A DNA stretch of 64,000 nt from Zetaproteobacteria bacterium CG_4_9_14_3_um_filter_54_145 (GCA_002791575.1 PFXI01000014.1:24975-88974), one strand, 5' to 3'; positions 52,872 through 63,884 are shown, numbered from the stretch's first letter. Notes: a model not told the origin generated them from the letters alone. Made by a program: numbers and translations.

Positions 52872-53063
52872 TTAAGCGGCTTTCTGAACTTTACCGGAAC
52901 GCAGGCAGCTGGCACAAACCTTGATTTTACCAGTCTGACCATTCACGACAGCGCGAACATGCATCAGGTTAGGCAAAAAACGACGCTTGGTCGTATTATG
53001 TGCGTGACTGACATTGTTGCCGCTCATAGGGCCTTTTCCACATACTTCGCAACGTTTAGCCAT
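52872..53063 (-). CDS. rpmB: 50S ribosomal protein L28
   Basis: [33 protein letters not shown]. Confidence 0.97.
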   Translation of the reverse strand: MAKRCEVCGKGPMSGNNVSHAHNTTKRRFLPNLMHVRAVVNGQTGKIKVCASCLRSGKVQKAA

Positions 53064-53457
53064 GATAACCTCCAATGAAAACGGGGCGCACTTTAGGTGA
53101 AGGCGAGCCGTCATACAAGCAAAAAAAAACCGGTTCCGCTGTTTGCAGCCTTATACACAGTTTTTTCCGACTGCCACTGCAATAACAGACCAGGGTTTGG
53201 GGGGGGGTACTGCTGCCGGTAGTCTTTACCATGGCTGTTTATACAGATACTGATGCCCGCTGCCGTGCAGCAAGCCTTGAAGGCTTGTGTGTCTGCCTGA
53301 AATGCAGGGCTTCTGTAGTGCGAGGCTGTATGGCCAGCCTCACGATTGAGCAAAAGCACTCTGATCAGCGCATTCATCTCTTTGCCTGATGCGGTTGCCG
53401 GCGTTAGTCTGCGCGACCTTTTTATCGGCTCAGGCAGTACATTCGGAGGCAGCTATT

Positions 53458-55245
53458 ATGCTAGCACGCACACATTGCGGTGATTTCAGAGTTCATCATA
53501 TCGGGCAGACGGTGCGCCTGAACGGGTGGGCGCAAACCAATCGCGATCACGGCGGTGTTGTATTTATTGATGTGCGCGATCGTTCCGGCTTGATTCAGAT
53601 TGTTGTCCACCCGGATGATCCGGCTGTACACAAGCTGGCTCATAGTCTGCGTCAGCAGGATGTGATTGAGGTGACAGGTGAGGTCATCGCCCGTGCGGAC
53701 GAAACGATCAATACCAAATTGCCGACCGGTGCTGTTGAAGTGAAGGCGGTTGCTATCACCATACTCAATCGTTCCGAGACACCGCCATTCATGATTGATG
53801 ATGCCTGCGATACCGGAGAGCAGCACCGCCTAGAATACCGCTATCTGGATCTGCGCCGGCCGAAGATGCAGGGCTTTATGGCGCTGCGTCACCGCGTCAC
53901 CCATGCCGCGCGTAACTTTCTCGACAGCCAGAGCTTTCTGGAGATCGAAACACCGATTCTGAACAAATCCACACCGGAAGGTGCGCGCGATTATCTGGTG
54001 CCGTCGCGTGTCTATCCAGGCTCGTTTTTTGCTTTGCCACAGAGTCCGCAGATTTTTAAGCAGTTGTTGATGGTCGCCGGTATGGACCGCTACTACCAGA
54101 TTGCCCGCTGTTTTCGTGATGAAGATCTGCGTTCGGATCGTCAGCCTGAATTTACACAGGTCGATATCGAACTCTCATTTGTTAATCAGGATGAGGTGAT
54201 GGCCGTCGCTGAAGGTCTATTGCGTGCCATGTTTGATGCCGGTGTCGGCATCCATCTGCCGGAGGCGTTCCCGAGGATCACCTATGCCGAGGCAATGGAG
54301 AGATTCGGGCTGGATCGACCTGATGTCCGTTTCGGGCTTGAGCACGTTAATATTACCGATCTGATGAAGCGGGTGGATTTCAAGGTCTTCCGTGAACCGG
54401 CTGATAATGGTGGACTGATCAAGGTGATGCGCGTGCCCGGTGGCAGTGCGCTCAGTCGCAAGCAGATTGATGATTACACCAAATTTGTGTCGATTTACGG
54501 CGCCAGAGGCCTGGCATGGATCAAGGTTAATGATGTAACGGATCTGGCAGCCGGGCTGCAGTCACCGATTGTGAAGTTCCTGCCTGAAGATGTACTGACA
54601 GACCTGTTGCAAGCCTGCGGTGCGGAAAACGGCGACCTGCTATTCTTCGGCGCCGGCGAAACCAAGGTCGTTAATGATGCGCTGGGTAACCTGCGTGTGA
54701 AGGTCGGCCATGATATGGGGCTGGTCACAGCAGGCGATCATCGCTTTGTCTGGGTGGTCGACTTCCCGATGTTCGACTGGAATGCCGATGAGAAGCGCCC
54801 GGAAGCGTTGCATCATCCGTTTACAGCACCTTATGCGGAAGACCTGCACAAGCTGGAGAGCGATCCGCTGAACATGCGTTCACAGGCCTATGATCTGGTC
54901 TGGAACGGCACCGAAATCGGTGGTGGCTCCATCCGTATTCATAATCCTGAAGTACAGGCACGCGTCTTCAAGACGCTGGGTATCTCCGATGAAGAGGCCG
55001 ATGCCAAATTCGGCTTCCTGGTCAATGCCCTGAAGTACGGCGCACCGCCGCATGGTGGTCTGGCCTTCGGTCTGGACCGTGTACTGTCGCTGATGGCCGG
55101 CGTGGATTCGATTCGCGATGTGATCGCATTTCCGAAAACCCAGAAGGCAGCTGATCCGATGTCCAATGCACCAAGTGAAGTCTCCGATGCCCAGTGGAAA
55201 GAGCTGGGTCTGCGCAAGCGCCGGACCATTCAGGAAACTGATTAA
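53458..55245 (+). CDS. aspS: Aspartyl-tRNA synthetase
   Basis: THCGDFRVHHIGQTVRLNGWAQTNRDHGGVVFIDVRDRSG, FRDEDLRSDRQPEFTQVDIE, GGLAFGLDRVLSLMAG. Confidence 0.97.
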   Translation: MLARTHCGDFRVHHIGQTVRLNGWAQTNRDHGGVVFIDVRDRSGLIQIVVHPDDPAVHKLAHSLRQQDVIEVTGEVIARADETINTKLPTGAVEVKAVAITILNRSETPPFMIDDACDTGEQHRLEYRYLDLRRPKMQGFMALRHRVTHAARNFLDSQSFLEIETPILNKSTPEGARDYLVPSRVYPGSFFALPQSPQIFKQLLMVAGMDRYYQIARCFRDEDLRSDRQPEFTQVDIELSFVNQDEVMAVAEGLLRAMFDAGVGIHLPEAFPRITYAEAMERFGLDRPDVRFGLEHVNITDLMKRVDFKVFREPADNGGLIKVMRVPGGSALSRKQIDDYTKFVSIYGARGLAWIKVNDVTDLAAGLQSPIVKFLPEDVLTDLLQACGAENGDLLFFGAGETKVVNDALGNLRVKVGHDMGLVTAGDHRFVWVVDFPMFDWNADEKRPEALHHPFTAPYAEDLHKLESDPLNMRSQAYDLVWNGTEIGGGSIRIHNPEVQARVFKTLGISDEEADAKFGFLVNALKYGAPPHGGLAFGLDRVLSLMAGVDSIRDVIAFPKTQKAADPMSNAPSEVSDAQWKELGLRKRRTIQETD

Positions 55246-55608
55246 GCTATAGCGATTAGCTACCCTCCCGGCTTGGCACTGTAGAAAGCATATACAGCAG
55301 CTGCAGCGACGCGCCGTAATCGGCGCGGGGAGAGGGGGGGGGGGGGACATCTTCCGGGCGTAGATGGACTCTGTTCACAGGCCGATGCTGCTGGTAGCCG
55401 GTTTTAGGTCCAGGAGGGTTATATATTAATCCTCCCTGCGAATACCGGATCAGCGTCTGGCCCTTTATGCAGTGAATATTCCAGCCAATATCTCAGTGAA
55501 TCCGGATATTCTGGCCTGTAGCTGAGATCTGTCGGCAGAACTTTTGTCCGTACCCGTATTGGCTTTCCGGGATTGACAACACACGCCGATGACAGGATTA
55601 TGCAAGGC

Positions 55609-55887
55609 ATGAGATTTACACTGTATCTGGTACTACTGTTATGTGCCGCCTGTGCAATGCAGCCGCCTGCACAGGAGATGTCTGATGCGCGCTCTGCCAT
55701 GAAGACGGCTCAGCAGTTGCCCGGTAACACATCGAAATCCGATCATTATTTGCAGAGTGCTGAAGAGGCACTGGATGAAGCTGCCGAGGCAATGCGTGCA
55801 GAAGAGTATGACAAAGCGCGTAACAAGGCGCTGGAAGCAAGACGCAATGCGCAGGAAGCCGCCCGCATCAAACAACAAATCAAATAA
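55609..55887 (+). CDS. Small lipoprotein (DUF4398-like)
   Basis: Lipobox LLLCAAC; helical Ala/Glu-rich C-terminal region. Confidence 0.75.
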   Translation: MRFTLYLVLLLCAACAMQPPAQEMSDARSAMKTAQQLPGNTSKSDHYLQSAEEALDEAAEAMRAEEYDKARNKALEARRNAQEAARIKQQIK

Positions 55888-55922
55888 CGCTGGTTCTCAA
55901 AGAGTCGGAACAAGAGAGGTTC

Positions 55923-57671
55923 ATGATGTCATTTGAAAAAATCTGCGTCCCGGAAATCGGTGACAAAATCACCATGGGCGATGACGGCATACTGCATGTG
56001 CCGGATCAGCCTGTTGTTACATTTATCGAAGGCGACGGTATCGGGCCCGATATCTGGAAATCCACACGCTCAATTCTTGATGCCGCCGTTGCCAAAGCCT
56101 ATGGGGACAGCCGCAAGATCTCATGGATGGAGGTATATGCCGGCGAAAAGGCATGGAATCTGTACGGCCAGAGTGATGATGCATGGCTGCCCAAAGAGTC
56201 GCTGGATGCGATGACTGAATATCTGGTGGGTTTGAAAGGCCCGCTGACCACACCGATCGGTGGCGGTATGGGATCACTGAATGTGGCGATCCGTCAGGTG
56301 CTGGATCTGTATGTATGTCTGCGTCCGGTCAAACATTTTACCGGTGTGCCGAGCCCTGTGAAACGCCCGCAAGATGTGAATATGGTGATTTTTCGCGAGA
56401 ATACCGAAGATATCTATGCCGGTATCGAATGGCCGGCTGGCAGCGATGAGGTTAAAAAAGTAATTGCATTTCTGCAGGACGAAATGGGTGTAACAAAAAT
56501 CCGTTTCCCTGACAGCTCGGGCATCGGTGTGAAACCTGTCTCTCAGGAAGGTACTGCCCGTCTGGTGCGTGCGGCGATCCGCTATGCTATCGATAATGAA
56601 CTGAAGAGCGTTACCCTGGTACACAAGGGTAATATCATGAAGTACACTGAGGGTGCTTTCCGCAACTGGGGCTATGAGATTGCCAAGCAGGAGTTTGGTG
56701 CTGAAGAGATAGATGGCGGTCCATGGTGTAAACTGCCCAATGGCATCATCATCAAGGATGCGATAGCGGATATTGCCCTGCAGCAGGTGCTGACCCGTCC
56801 GACAGAGTTCGATGTGATTGCCACGCTGAATCTCAATGGCGACTATCTCTCCGATGCACTGGCCGCTCAGGTTGGCGGCATCGGTATCGCACCGGGTGCG
56901 AATATCAATTACACCAGCGGCCATGCCATCTTTGAAGCTACCCATGGCACTGCGCCGAAGTACGCGGGCAAGGATATGGTCAACCCTTCATCGATGACGC
57001 TCTCCGGTGAGATGATGTTGCGTTATATGGGCTGGGCCGAAGCGGCCGATCTGGTGCTCAAGGGTATCAACGGGGCTATTGCCGCCAAAACGGTGACCTA
57101 TGACTTCCACAGGCTGATGGAGGGCGCGACCAGGCTTTCCACCTCGGAGTTCGGCGAGGCGGTCATTGCCCATATGGGCGATGCCGGGCGCATGCCGGAT
57201 GAGGCTGCCGATCAGTACGATCAGCTGGCTGAACAATTCAAGGAGTTGTTCGAATCGGGAGCCGAGAAGACATCCGAATTTGCCGCGACAGCGATGGAAA
57301 AGGCGCGCGAGCAGTTGACTGCCGCCGGTACATTCAGCGAAGAGCAGGGCAAGAATCTGAAGGTGTTTCTGGAGCGTGATTTCTCGCAAATGGCGCAGAC
57401 GATGCGCGATGAAGCGAAGGAGAAGCTGAATCCAGCGCGCGTTGGTGCTGGCGCTCTCTCTTCACTCTATGCCTTGCTCAATGTCGCCGGTCTTGCACTG
57501 AGTTCAGTGGCAGTACGCACACAAAAAGCCCTCTCCTGCCGCTCCGGTGAAATTACCAGTGCTGGTACACTGACCTGTGTCAGCTGTGATAATGAGCTGC
57601 ACTTCAAGAAGACCGGGCGCGTACCGCCATGCCCGAAGTGTCATGCCACGGAGTTTCGCAAGAGCTATTAA
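55923..57671 (+). CDS. icd: Isocitrate dehydrogenase with C-terminal YbeL/DUF1451-like zinc-ribbon extension
   Basis: [65 protein letters not shown]-terminal [22 protein letters not shown]. Confidence 0.95.
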   Translation: MMSFEKICVPEIGDKITMGDDGILHVPDQPVVTFIEGDGIGPDIWKSTRSILDAAVAKAYGDSRKISWMEVYAGEKAWNLYGQSDDAWLPKESLDAMTEYLVGLKGPLTTPIGGGMGSLNVAIRQVLDLYVCLRPVKHFTGVPSPVKRPQDVNMVIFRENTEDIYAGIEWPAGSDEVKKVIAFLQDEMGVTKIRFPDSSGIGVKPVSQEGTARLVRAAIRYAIDNELKSVTLVHKGNIMKYTEGAFRNWGYEIAKQEFGAEEIDGGPWCKLPNGIIIKDAIADIALQQVLTRPTEFDVIATLNLNGDYLSDALAAQVGGIGIAPGANINYTSGHAIFEATHGTAPKYAGKDMVNPSSMTLSGEMMLRYMGWAEAADLVLKGINGAIAAKTVTYDFHRLMEGATRLSTSEFGEAVIAHMGDAGRMPDEAADQYDQLAEQFKELFESGAEKTSEFAATAMEKAREQLTAAGTFSEEQGKNLKVFLERDFSQMAQTMRDEAKEKLNPARVGAGALSSLYALLNVAGLALSSVAVRTQKALSCRSGEITSAGTLTCVSCDNELHFKKTGRVPPCPKCHATEFRKSY

Positions 57672-57693
57672 CGGCAACGGAAATCGGAAGCAT

Positions 57694-57729
57694 AAAAAAA
57701 GGCCGGATCATTCGATCCGGCCTTTTTTT
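57694..57729. terminator. Bidirectional intrinsic terminator
   Basis: AAAAAAAGGCCGGATCATTCGATCCGGCCTTTTTTT between convergent genes. Confidence 0.92.
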
Positions 57730-57750
57730 ATATCTGCAGTGAAGCAGTTC

Positions 57751-58503
57751 TCAGAAGCGGAAGAAACCGCCAATAACAGGCCCTTTCAGTGTCATATCAG
57801 CAATCATGCCGGTGTTGTTGAGTTTCAGCTTGATAAAGCGGTAACCGGCGTAAATACCCAGTGTCGGCAGTGGCGAGAACTCCACCTGTGCGCTGGCATC
57901 GGTGAAGGTGTTGCCGGAGTAGCCCAGATAGCCGAAGCGACCGGTCACCCCGATAAAGTCGGCCAGTGCCACGCGACCGCGCAGGCCGACAGTAGGAATT
58001 GGAATGGTCATGTTCTTGCTGCTTGTCACACCACCGGCGGTGATCGATGTTTTGGCACTGACTGTTTTTACCGCCGTTTCAATACCGATCTGCAGTCGGG
58101 AGGGTAGATCATCCATATTGACCAGATAATAGGTATAGCCGATATCAAACACATCGGCCTTGAATTCACTGGTGGCGACACTACCCGCCGTATAGGTCCG
58201 GCCATTATAGGTGATGTTTCGCGTCAGTGTACCGGATCCTTTGAAGCTCATCGGGACGAACTCAAACGAAAGTTGAGAGTCGCCGAGCAGCAGATCGATC
58301 TCACCTACTGGCTGGGTGCTGTTTTTAAAGTGGAGATCTTTTTCCACATCGACCTGTGTGCCGACATTATTCACCGTGGCACCGAAGAAGCCGGAGGGCG
58401 AGAGCAGCATAAAGCCCGGCTTGATCGCGATTGTTTCATCGGCCTGGGCGACCGAGGTAAAGCTGATGGCGGCAGCCGCCAGGGCAATCAGTTTCTGTTT
58501 CAT
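57751..58503 (-). CDS. Outer membrane beta-barrel protein
   Basis: Signal peptide MKQKLIALAAAAISFTSVAQA, alternating beta pattern, C-terminal GGFFRF. Confidence 0.75.
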   Translation of the reverse strand: MKQKLIALAAAAISFTSVAQADETIAIKPGFMLLSPSGFFGATVNNVGTQVDVEKDLHFKNSTQPVGEIDLLLGDSQLSFEFVPMSFKGSGTLTRNITYNGRTYTAGSVATSEFKADVFDIGYTYYLVNMDDLPSRLQIGIETAVKTVSAKTSITAGGVTSSKNMTIPIPTVGLRGRVALADFIGVTGRFGYLGYSGNTFTDASAQVEFSPLPTLGIYAGYRFIKLKLNNTGMIADMTLKGPVIGGFFRF

Positions 58504-58626
58504 TCAACGCTCCATTGTTCGATTTTTACCGCCTGACGCTGCGGCGCCGGCACTATATATATGCGATCTGCATCACACCATCATGGCGGACGCTGCAAAT
58601 CTCTCGCGAGACGATACAATCACCGC

Positions 58627-60585
58627 ATGTTTTTAGGTGTTGATACCGGCGGTACGTTTACCGACTTTGTGCATTTCAGCGCAGCCGGTCTGCGTTTCCA
58701 CAAGGTACTATCCACATCTGCCGATCCGTCGCGGGCCATTGAACAGGGCATAGCTGAACTGAAACTGAAAGCCTGTGACCTGCATCTGGTGCACGGCTCA
58801 ACGGTAGCCACCAATGCCGTCTTGGAGCGCAAGGGTGCACGCACGCTGTTTGTCACCAACAGGGGCTTCGAGGATCTGCTGACTATCGGCAGGCAGACCC
58901 GAGCGGATCTCTATGCCCTCTGTCCGGAGCAAGCGGAAGTATGGCTCAAACAGCGAGATACTGTCGATGTCGACGGCCGTATTGATGCACAGGGCGACAT
59001 GCTGCATGCGCTGGACGACGCATCAATCGATGCACTGGCCCGGCGGCTGGCTGACGGCGATTACGAGTCGGTTGCCATCTGCCTGCTCTTCTCCTTTCTC
59101 AATCCCGTCCATGAACAGGCTTTGGCCGCAGCCCTGCCTGTAAACATGTTTGTTTCGGCTTCCCATCAGGTACTGGCCGAATACCGCGAGTATGAGCGGG
59201 GTACGACTACCTTTCTCAATGCCTATGTCGGGCCGCTGGTGCAGCGTTATCTGCAACGTCTGCAGCATACACTTGCGCCGCGTCACCTGTTTGTCATGCA
59301 CTCGGCAGGCGGTGTGATGCAGGCTGAAAGAGCAGGGGAGCAGGCGGTAAGGCTGCTGCTGTCCGGGCCTGCAGGCGGGCTTGTTGCCGCCACCGCGGTC
59401 GGTCGCCAGTTGGGTGAAACGCAGCTGCTGAGCTTTGATATGGGCGGCACCAGTACCGATGTGGCGCTGATTTGCGGTGAACCGGCCATGACCACAGAGG
59501 GTGAGGTGGCAGGGCTGCCGGTATCGTTGCCGATGCTGGATATCCATACCATCGGCGCCGGTGGCGGCTCACTTGCCTGGCTGGATGAGGCGGGACTGCC
59601 GCAGGTGGGACCGGCCTCGGCGGGAGCCGATCCGGGGCCGGTCTGTTACGGACGAGGTGGCACACAGGTGACGGTAACCGATGCCAATCTGCTGCTCGGT
59701 CGTATTCCTGCAGCGGCCCGCATGGCCGGATCAATGAAACTGGACAGGAGTGCGGCCGAGCGGGCCTTCGAGGCGTATGGGCAGGGCTTTAACCTCAGCG
59801 CAACCCGGGCTGCGGAAGCTGTTATTGCCATTGCCGAAGAGCATATGGCCGGTGCCCTGCGCGTGGTCTCGGTGCAGCGCGGTCATGATCCGGCTGATTT
59901 TGCGCTGATCTGTTTTGGCGGTGCAGGCGGTCTTCACGCCTGTGCGCTGGCTGAGAAGCTGGCCATGCGGCGGGTTATTGTGCCGGTTGCCAGCGGCGCA
60001 TTCTCGGCTCTGGGTATGCTGGCCGGACGCCAGCAGAGTGAATTTTCGCGCAGCCGCCGCATGGCCGTTGAAGATGCGGAGACCGCAGTGCAGTTGCAGT
60101 CACTGTTTGCCGAACTGGAGCATGAAGCGGCGCTGCAGATGCCTGGGCTGGCGCTCTCATTCGAGCGAAGGGTCGATATGCGTTATGCAGGTCAGGGCTT
60201 TCATCTGATGATTCCGCTGGCTGATGGCCCGGCTATCAATCTCCCCGCACTGGCAGAGCAGTTCTGCGCGGCACACGACAAGGTCTACGGCCACAGGCTG
60301 GCGCGCGCCGTGGAGATTATGACCGTACGGTTGACGGCTTTTGTGGCTCGCCCCGAACTCATCTGGCCGCCACTGCCTGCTGCTAAATCATCTGCGCCCT
60401 GCACCATGGTGGAAGTACACGGGGCCGGTGAGGTGTGCTGCTACCGGCGTGAGGATCTTGCGGCAGGCAGTCGCATCGATGGTCCGGCACTGGTGATCGA
60501 GGATATCGCTACGCTCTGGTTGCCCGCGCAGTGGCGCTTGCAGCTTTCGTTGCACGGCCACCTGTTACTGGAGCGTATCGGATGA
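58627..60585 (+). CDS. hyuA: Hydantoinase A / 5-oxoprolinase family protein
   Basis: LGVDTGGTFTDFVHF, SFDMGGTSTDVALI, CFGGAGGLHACALAEKLAM. Confidence 0.94.
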   Translation: MFLGVDTGGTFTDFVHFSAAGLRFHKVLSTSADPSRAIEQGIAELKLKACDLHLVHGSTVATNAVLERKGARTLFVTNRGFEDLLTIGRQTRADLYALCPEQAEVWLKQRDTVDVDGRIDAQGDMLHALDDASIDALARRLADGDYESVAICLLFSFLNPVHEQALAAALPVNMFVSASHQVLAEYREYERGTTTFLNAYVGPLVQRYLQRLQHTLAPRHLFVMHSAGGVMQAERAGEQAVRLLLSGPAGGLVAATAVGRQLGETQLLSFDMGGTSTDVALICGEPAMTTEGEVAGLPVSLPMLDIHTIGAGGGSLAWLDEAGLPQVGPASAGADPGPVCYGRGGTQVTVTDANLLLGRIPAAARMAGSMKLDRSAAERAFEAYGQGFNLSATRAAEAVIAIAEEHMAGALRVVSVQRGHDPADFALICFGGAGGLHACALAEKLAMRRVIVPVASGAFSALGMLAGRQQSEFSRSRRMAVEDAETAVQLQSLFAELEHEAALQMPGLALSFERRVDMRYAGQGFHLMIPLADGPAINLPALAEQFCAAHDKVYGHRLARAVEIMTVRLTAFVARPELIWPPLPAAKSSAPCTMVEVHGAGEVCCYRREDLAAGSRIDGPALVIEDIATLWLPAQWRLQLSLHGHLLLERIG

Positions 60586-62171
60586 CAATTGATGCGGTTG
60601 CCATAAGCCTCTTTTCGCACCGTTTGTCGGCGCTCTGCGAAGAGATGGGTGCGGTGCTCAAACACAGTGCCATTTCACCGAATATTCGTGATCGCGAGGA
60701 TTTCTCCTGCGCGCTGTTTGACCGTACGGGTGAGCTGGTTGCGCAAGCGGCGCATATTCCGGTTCATCTCGGTTCGATGGCCTTTGCCATGCATGATGTG
60801 GTGGATAGATTCGACTGGCGCGACGGGGATGTGGTGGTGTTCAACAATCCGTTTCTCGGCGGCACCCACCTGCCCGATATCACCGTTGTGATGCCGGTAT
60901 TTATCAGTGCCGTGCTGGTCGGTTTTTCCGCCACGCGTGCCCACCATGCCGATATCGGCGGCAAATCTCCGGGTTCGATGGGGCTGGAAACCGCTCTTGC
61001 CGATGAGGGGATGGTGATCTCTCCGTGTTACTGGTTTGCCGCCGGAGAGGAGCAACCGGCACTGGCTGCGGCTTTTTATCAGCGTGTGCGTGCGCCGGAT
61101 GAGCGATTGGGCGATCTCTCGGCCCAGCGCGCCGCCTGTGCCGTTGGTGCCATGCGTCTTGCGGCCTATGAGCCGGAGAAGCTGCAAACGATGTTCAGGC
61201 AGTTGATGGCGGTCTCCTCGCGCTATGGCCGACAGTGTGTCGCTGCCATTCCCGATGGTGTTTACCGCTTTGCCGATGCGCTGGAGGATGACGGCTGCGG
61301 TAACGGGCCGCTGACGATCAGGGTGCAGCTGACCATAGCAGGGGAGACGGCTTGCGTGGATTTCACCGGTACGGCTATGCAGACGAGCGGGCCGGTTAAC
61401 TGCCCGCTGGCGGTGACTGCAGCCAGTGTCTTTTATGTCTTTCGCTGCCTGATGCCGAAGCATGTGCCGCAAACGGCCACCGTATTTGAGCCTATTACGA
61501 TCACGACAGAAGCCGGCTCTCTGGTGCATGCAGGGGAGGGTGCGGCAGTGGCTGCCGGCAATGTTGAAACCAGCCAGCGCATTGTCGATGTGCTGCTCGG
61601 TGCACTGGCGCAGGCTTTGCCTGAGCGTATCCCGGCAGCAGCGCAGGGCACGATGAATAATGTGATCTTCGGCGGTGTTGAGCGGGCAGGTAATGCATGG
61701 GTCTATTACGAGACGCTGGCCGGTGGCATGGGTGCGCATGCATCAGGTAACGGGCTCTCCGCCGTGCAATGTCATATGACCAATACAAAGAACTCTTCCA
61801 TTGAAGTGCTGGAGATGCACTATCCGCTCAGGCTGCAGGCCTATGCGGTGCGCCACGGCTCCGGTGGGGCGGGTCTGCACCGTGGCGGCGACGGGCTGAT
61901 CCGGGAGTGGGAAGTACTGGAGAACTGGCATCTGTCGTTGCTGAGCGAGCGGCGCGTGAGTGGCCCCTGGGGCCTGGCAGGCGGTGACGCCGGGCTCAGT
62001 GGCGCCAACAACATCTGCCGAGAAGGTGAGTGGTCGGCACTGCCCGGGAAATTCACAACCCGCCTGAAAGCGGGTGATCGGTTGCGTGTGGAAACACCCG
62101 GCGGCGGCGGTTACGGATCTAGCAGTGAAAACGAACATCAGGACAGCGATCATGATCATACTGGCAATTGA
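60582..62171 (+). CDS. hyuB: Hydantoinase B / 5-oxoprolinase family protein
   Basis: SPNIRDREDFSCALFDRTGELVAQAAHIPVHLGSM, NNPFLGGTHLPDITVV, GGGGYG. Confidence 0.94.
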   Translation: MTIDAVAISLFSHRLSALCEEMGAVLKHSAISPNIRDREDFSCALFDRTGELVAQAAHIPVHLGSMAFAMHDVVDRFDWRDGDVVVFNNPFLGGTHLPDITVVMPVFISAVLVGFSATRAHHADIGGKSPGSMGLETALADEGMVISPCYWFAAGEEQPALAAAFYQRVRAPDERLGDLSAQRAACAVGAMRLAAYEPEKLQTMFRQLMAVSSRYGRQCVAAIPDGVYRFADALEDDGCGNGPLTIRVQLTIAGETACVDFTGTAMQTSGPVNCPLAVTAASVFYVFRCLMPKHVPQTATVFEPITITTEAGSLVHAGEGAAVAAGNVETSQRIVDVLLGALAQALPERIPAAAQGTMNNVIFGGVERAGNAWVYYETLAGGMGAHASGNGLSAVQCHMTNTKNSSIEVLEMHYPLRLQAYAVRHGSGGAGLHRGGDGLIREWEVLENWHLSLLSERRVSGPWGLAGGDAGLSGANNICREGEWSALPGKFTTRLKAGDRLRVETPGGGGYGSSSENEHQDSDHDHTGN

Positions 62172-63180
62172 ATCTTCATGCGATGAAACGGCAACAGCCC
62201 TGTATGACGGGGATGTGGCAACCGGCAGCGGTCGTATTCTGGCCGAGCAGATAGCCTCCCAGATCGAGACACACGCCCGCTTTGGCGGGGTGGTGCCGGA
62301 AGTGGCATCGCGCGAGCATCTCACCGCACTGCCGCCGATGGTCGATGCCATTATGCAGGAAGCTGGCGTTAGCTGGTCGGACGTTGATGCCATTGCCGTG
62401 ACAGCCGGGCCCGGCCTGATGGGGGCGCTGCTGGTCGGCACTTCCTATGCTCGTGCAGCAGGAGCCGTGCACAAGATACCGGTGCTGCCGGTACATCATA
62501 TGGAGGGGCACCTGCTCGCACCCGGCTTAAGTGGTGAGCTGCCGGCCTTCCCCTTTATCACGCTGCTGGTCTCCGGTGGCCATACACTGTTGGTGCGCGT
62601 TGACGGTATTGGCGCCTACAGCCTGATCGGGCAGACACTTGATGATGCTGCTGGTGAGTGCTTCGATAAATCGGCGCGCCTGTTAGGCCTGCCCTATCCG
62701 GGCGGACCGGAAGTGGCCCGTCTGGCGCTGCAGGGAGATGCCAAGCGCTTCAAGCTGCCGCGCCCGATGCTGAATAAGGATAATCTCGATTTCAGCTTTT
62801 CCGGTCTGAAAACCGCAGTGATGTATGCCGTACGCAAGGCCGGCGGCAGCGACGCTCTGGATGATACGGCCCGCTGCGATATGGCGGCTGCTATCGAAGC
62901 CTCAATCTGCGAGGTGCTGGTTAAAAAATCTGTGCGCGCCTGCCGTCAGCAGGATGCACCAAGGCTGGTGATTGCCGGTGGTGTAGCCGCCAACAGCAGT
63001 CTGCGCAAGCTGCTTGCCACCTATGCTGATGAAGTCACCGTATTTTTACCTGAGCCCAAACACTGCACGGACAATGCCGCTATGATCGCCTATGCCGCCT
63101 TTGCCCGCCTTAGGGCCGGCAGTGAACCCTCCCTGGATTGGGATGCGCGTCCTCGCTGGCCGCTTGATACTGCTGCATAG
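62152..63180 (+). CDS. tsaD: tRNA threonylcarbamoyladenosine biosynthesis protein TsaD
   Basis: ILAIESSCDETATALYDG, VHHMEGHLLAP, LVSGGHTLLV, CTDNAAMIAYAAF. Confidence 0.97.
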   Translation: MIILAIESSCDETATALYDGDVATGSGRILAEQIASQIETHARFGGVVPEVASREHLTALPPMVDAIMQEAGVSWSDVDAIAVTAGPGLMGALLVGTSYARAAGAVHKIPVLPVHHMEGHLLAPGLSGELPAFPFITLLVSGGHTLLVRVDGIGAYSLIGQTLDDAAGECFDKSARLLGLPYPGGPEVARLALQGDAKRFKLPRPMLNKDNLDFSFSGLKTAVMYAVRKAGGSDALDDTARCDMAAAIEASICEVLVKKSVRACRQQDAPRLVIAGGVAANSSLRKLLATYADEVTVFLPEPKHCTDNAAMIAYAAFARLRAGSEPSLDWDARPRWPLDTAA

Positions 63181-63230
63181 TATTTGTTTTGTGGCACGGT
63201 GGTGCTACATTTCATCTGTGAGGTGATGTG

Positions 63231-63530
63231 ATGGCAAAAACAGCAGTAGTCAGAGCGCGCATGGAACCCGAACTTAAGCAGCATGCGGAAGCCATTCTTG
63301 AACGGGTCGGACTTAAACCTTCAGAGGCAATCAATCTGTTTTACCAGCAAGTAGAACAGGCCGGCGGTCTGCCTTTTGCGGCTGGTGAGAGCCGTGCTAT
63401 TCGGGAGCTGGATGAAGATATGGTCAGGCTAAAAGCATGTCGCGCGGGCGAATATATCGAACACGATGCCGTTGATGCATGGCTGCGATCTATTGGTACG
63501 GATGATGAGCTGCAATGCCCGGCAGAATAA
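63231..63530 (+). CDS. RelB/DinJ-family antitoxin
   Basis: VRARMEPELKQHAEAILERVGLKPSEAINLFYQQV. Confidence 0.92.
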   Translation: MAKTAVVRARMEPELKQHAEAILERVGLKPSEAINLFYQQVEQAGGLPFAAGESRAIRELDEDMVRLKACRAGEYIEHDAVDAWLRSIGTDDELQCPAE

Positions 63531-63805
63531 TCTGGCATCGCGAAGCAGTCCTTGATCAATACCGACTGTTTAATCATCTGAAATCGATCAATCCCGCTGC
63601 CGCCCGAAAAGCGGCAGCATTGATTCAGCAGGGGGCGCACAGCCTTCAGCAGTGGCCTAACCGCTGTCGCCCGATGGGTGATGGCAGTGGCAGGCGGGAG
63701 TTGGTCATTCAATTTGGTTCGGGTGCATTTGTGTTGCGATATGTGCTTGATGACGATGTCATCGTAGTCTTACGTGTTTGGCACTCAAAGGAGCTGCATC
63801 TCTGA
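63515..63805 (+). CDS. RelE/ParE-family toxin
   Basis: Overlaps the antitoxin; GRRELVIQFGSGAFVLRYVLDDDVIVVLRVWHSKEL. Confidence 0.9.
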   Translation: MPGRIIWHREAVLDQYRLFNHLKSINPAAARKAAALIQQGAHSLQQWPNRCRPMGDGSGRRELVIQFGSGAFVLRYVLDDDVIVVLRVWHSKELHL

Positions 63806-63862
63806 CTCCGTTGATGAGTCCAGCCGGAATAACTCAATAACTTATGCCTGACCCCCGATATT

Positions 63863-63884
63863 GATGCATCAGGTGCATCTTTTT
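63863..63884 (+). terminator. Intrinsic terminator after the toxin gene
   Basis: GATGCA-tcagg-TGCATC followed by TTTTT. Confidence 0.65.

Noticed and set aside
60675-61739. 354-aa minus-strand ORF opposite hyuB
   Set aside because: Antisense to a strongly supported gene; low-complexity His/Arg-rich translation.
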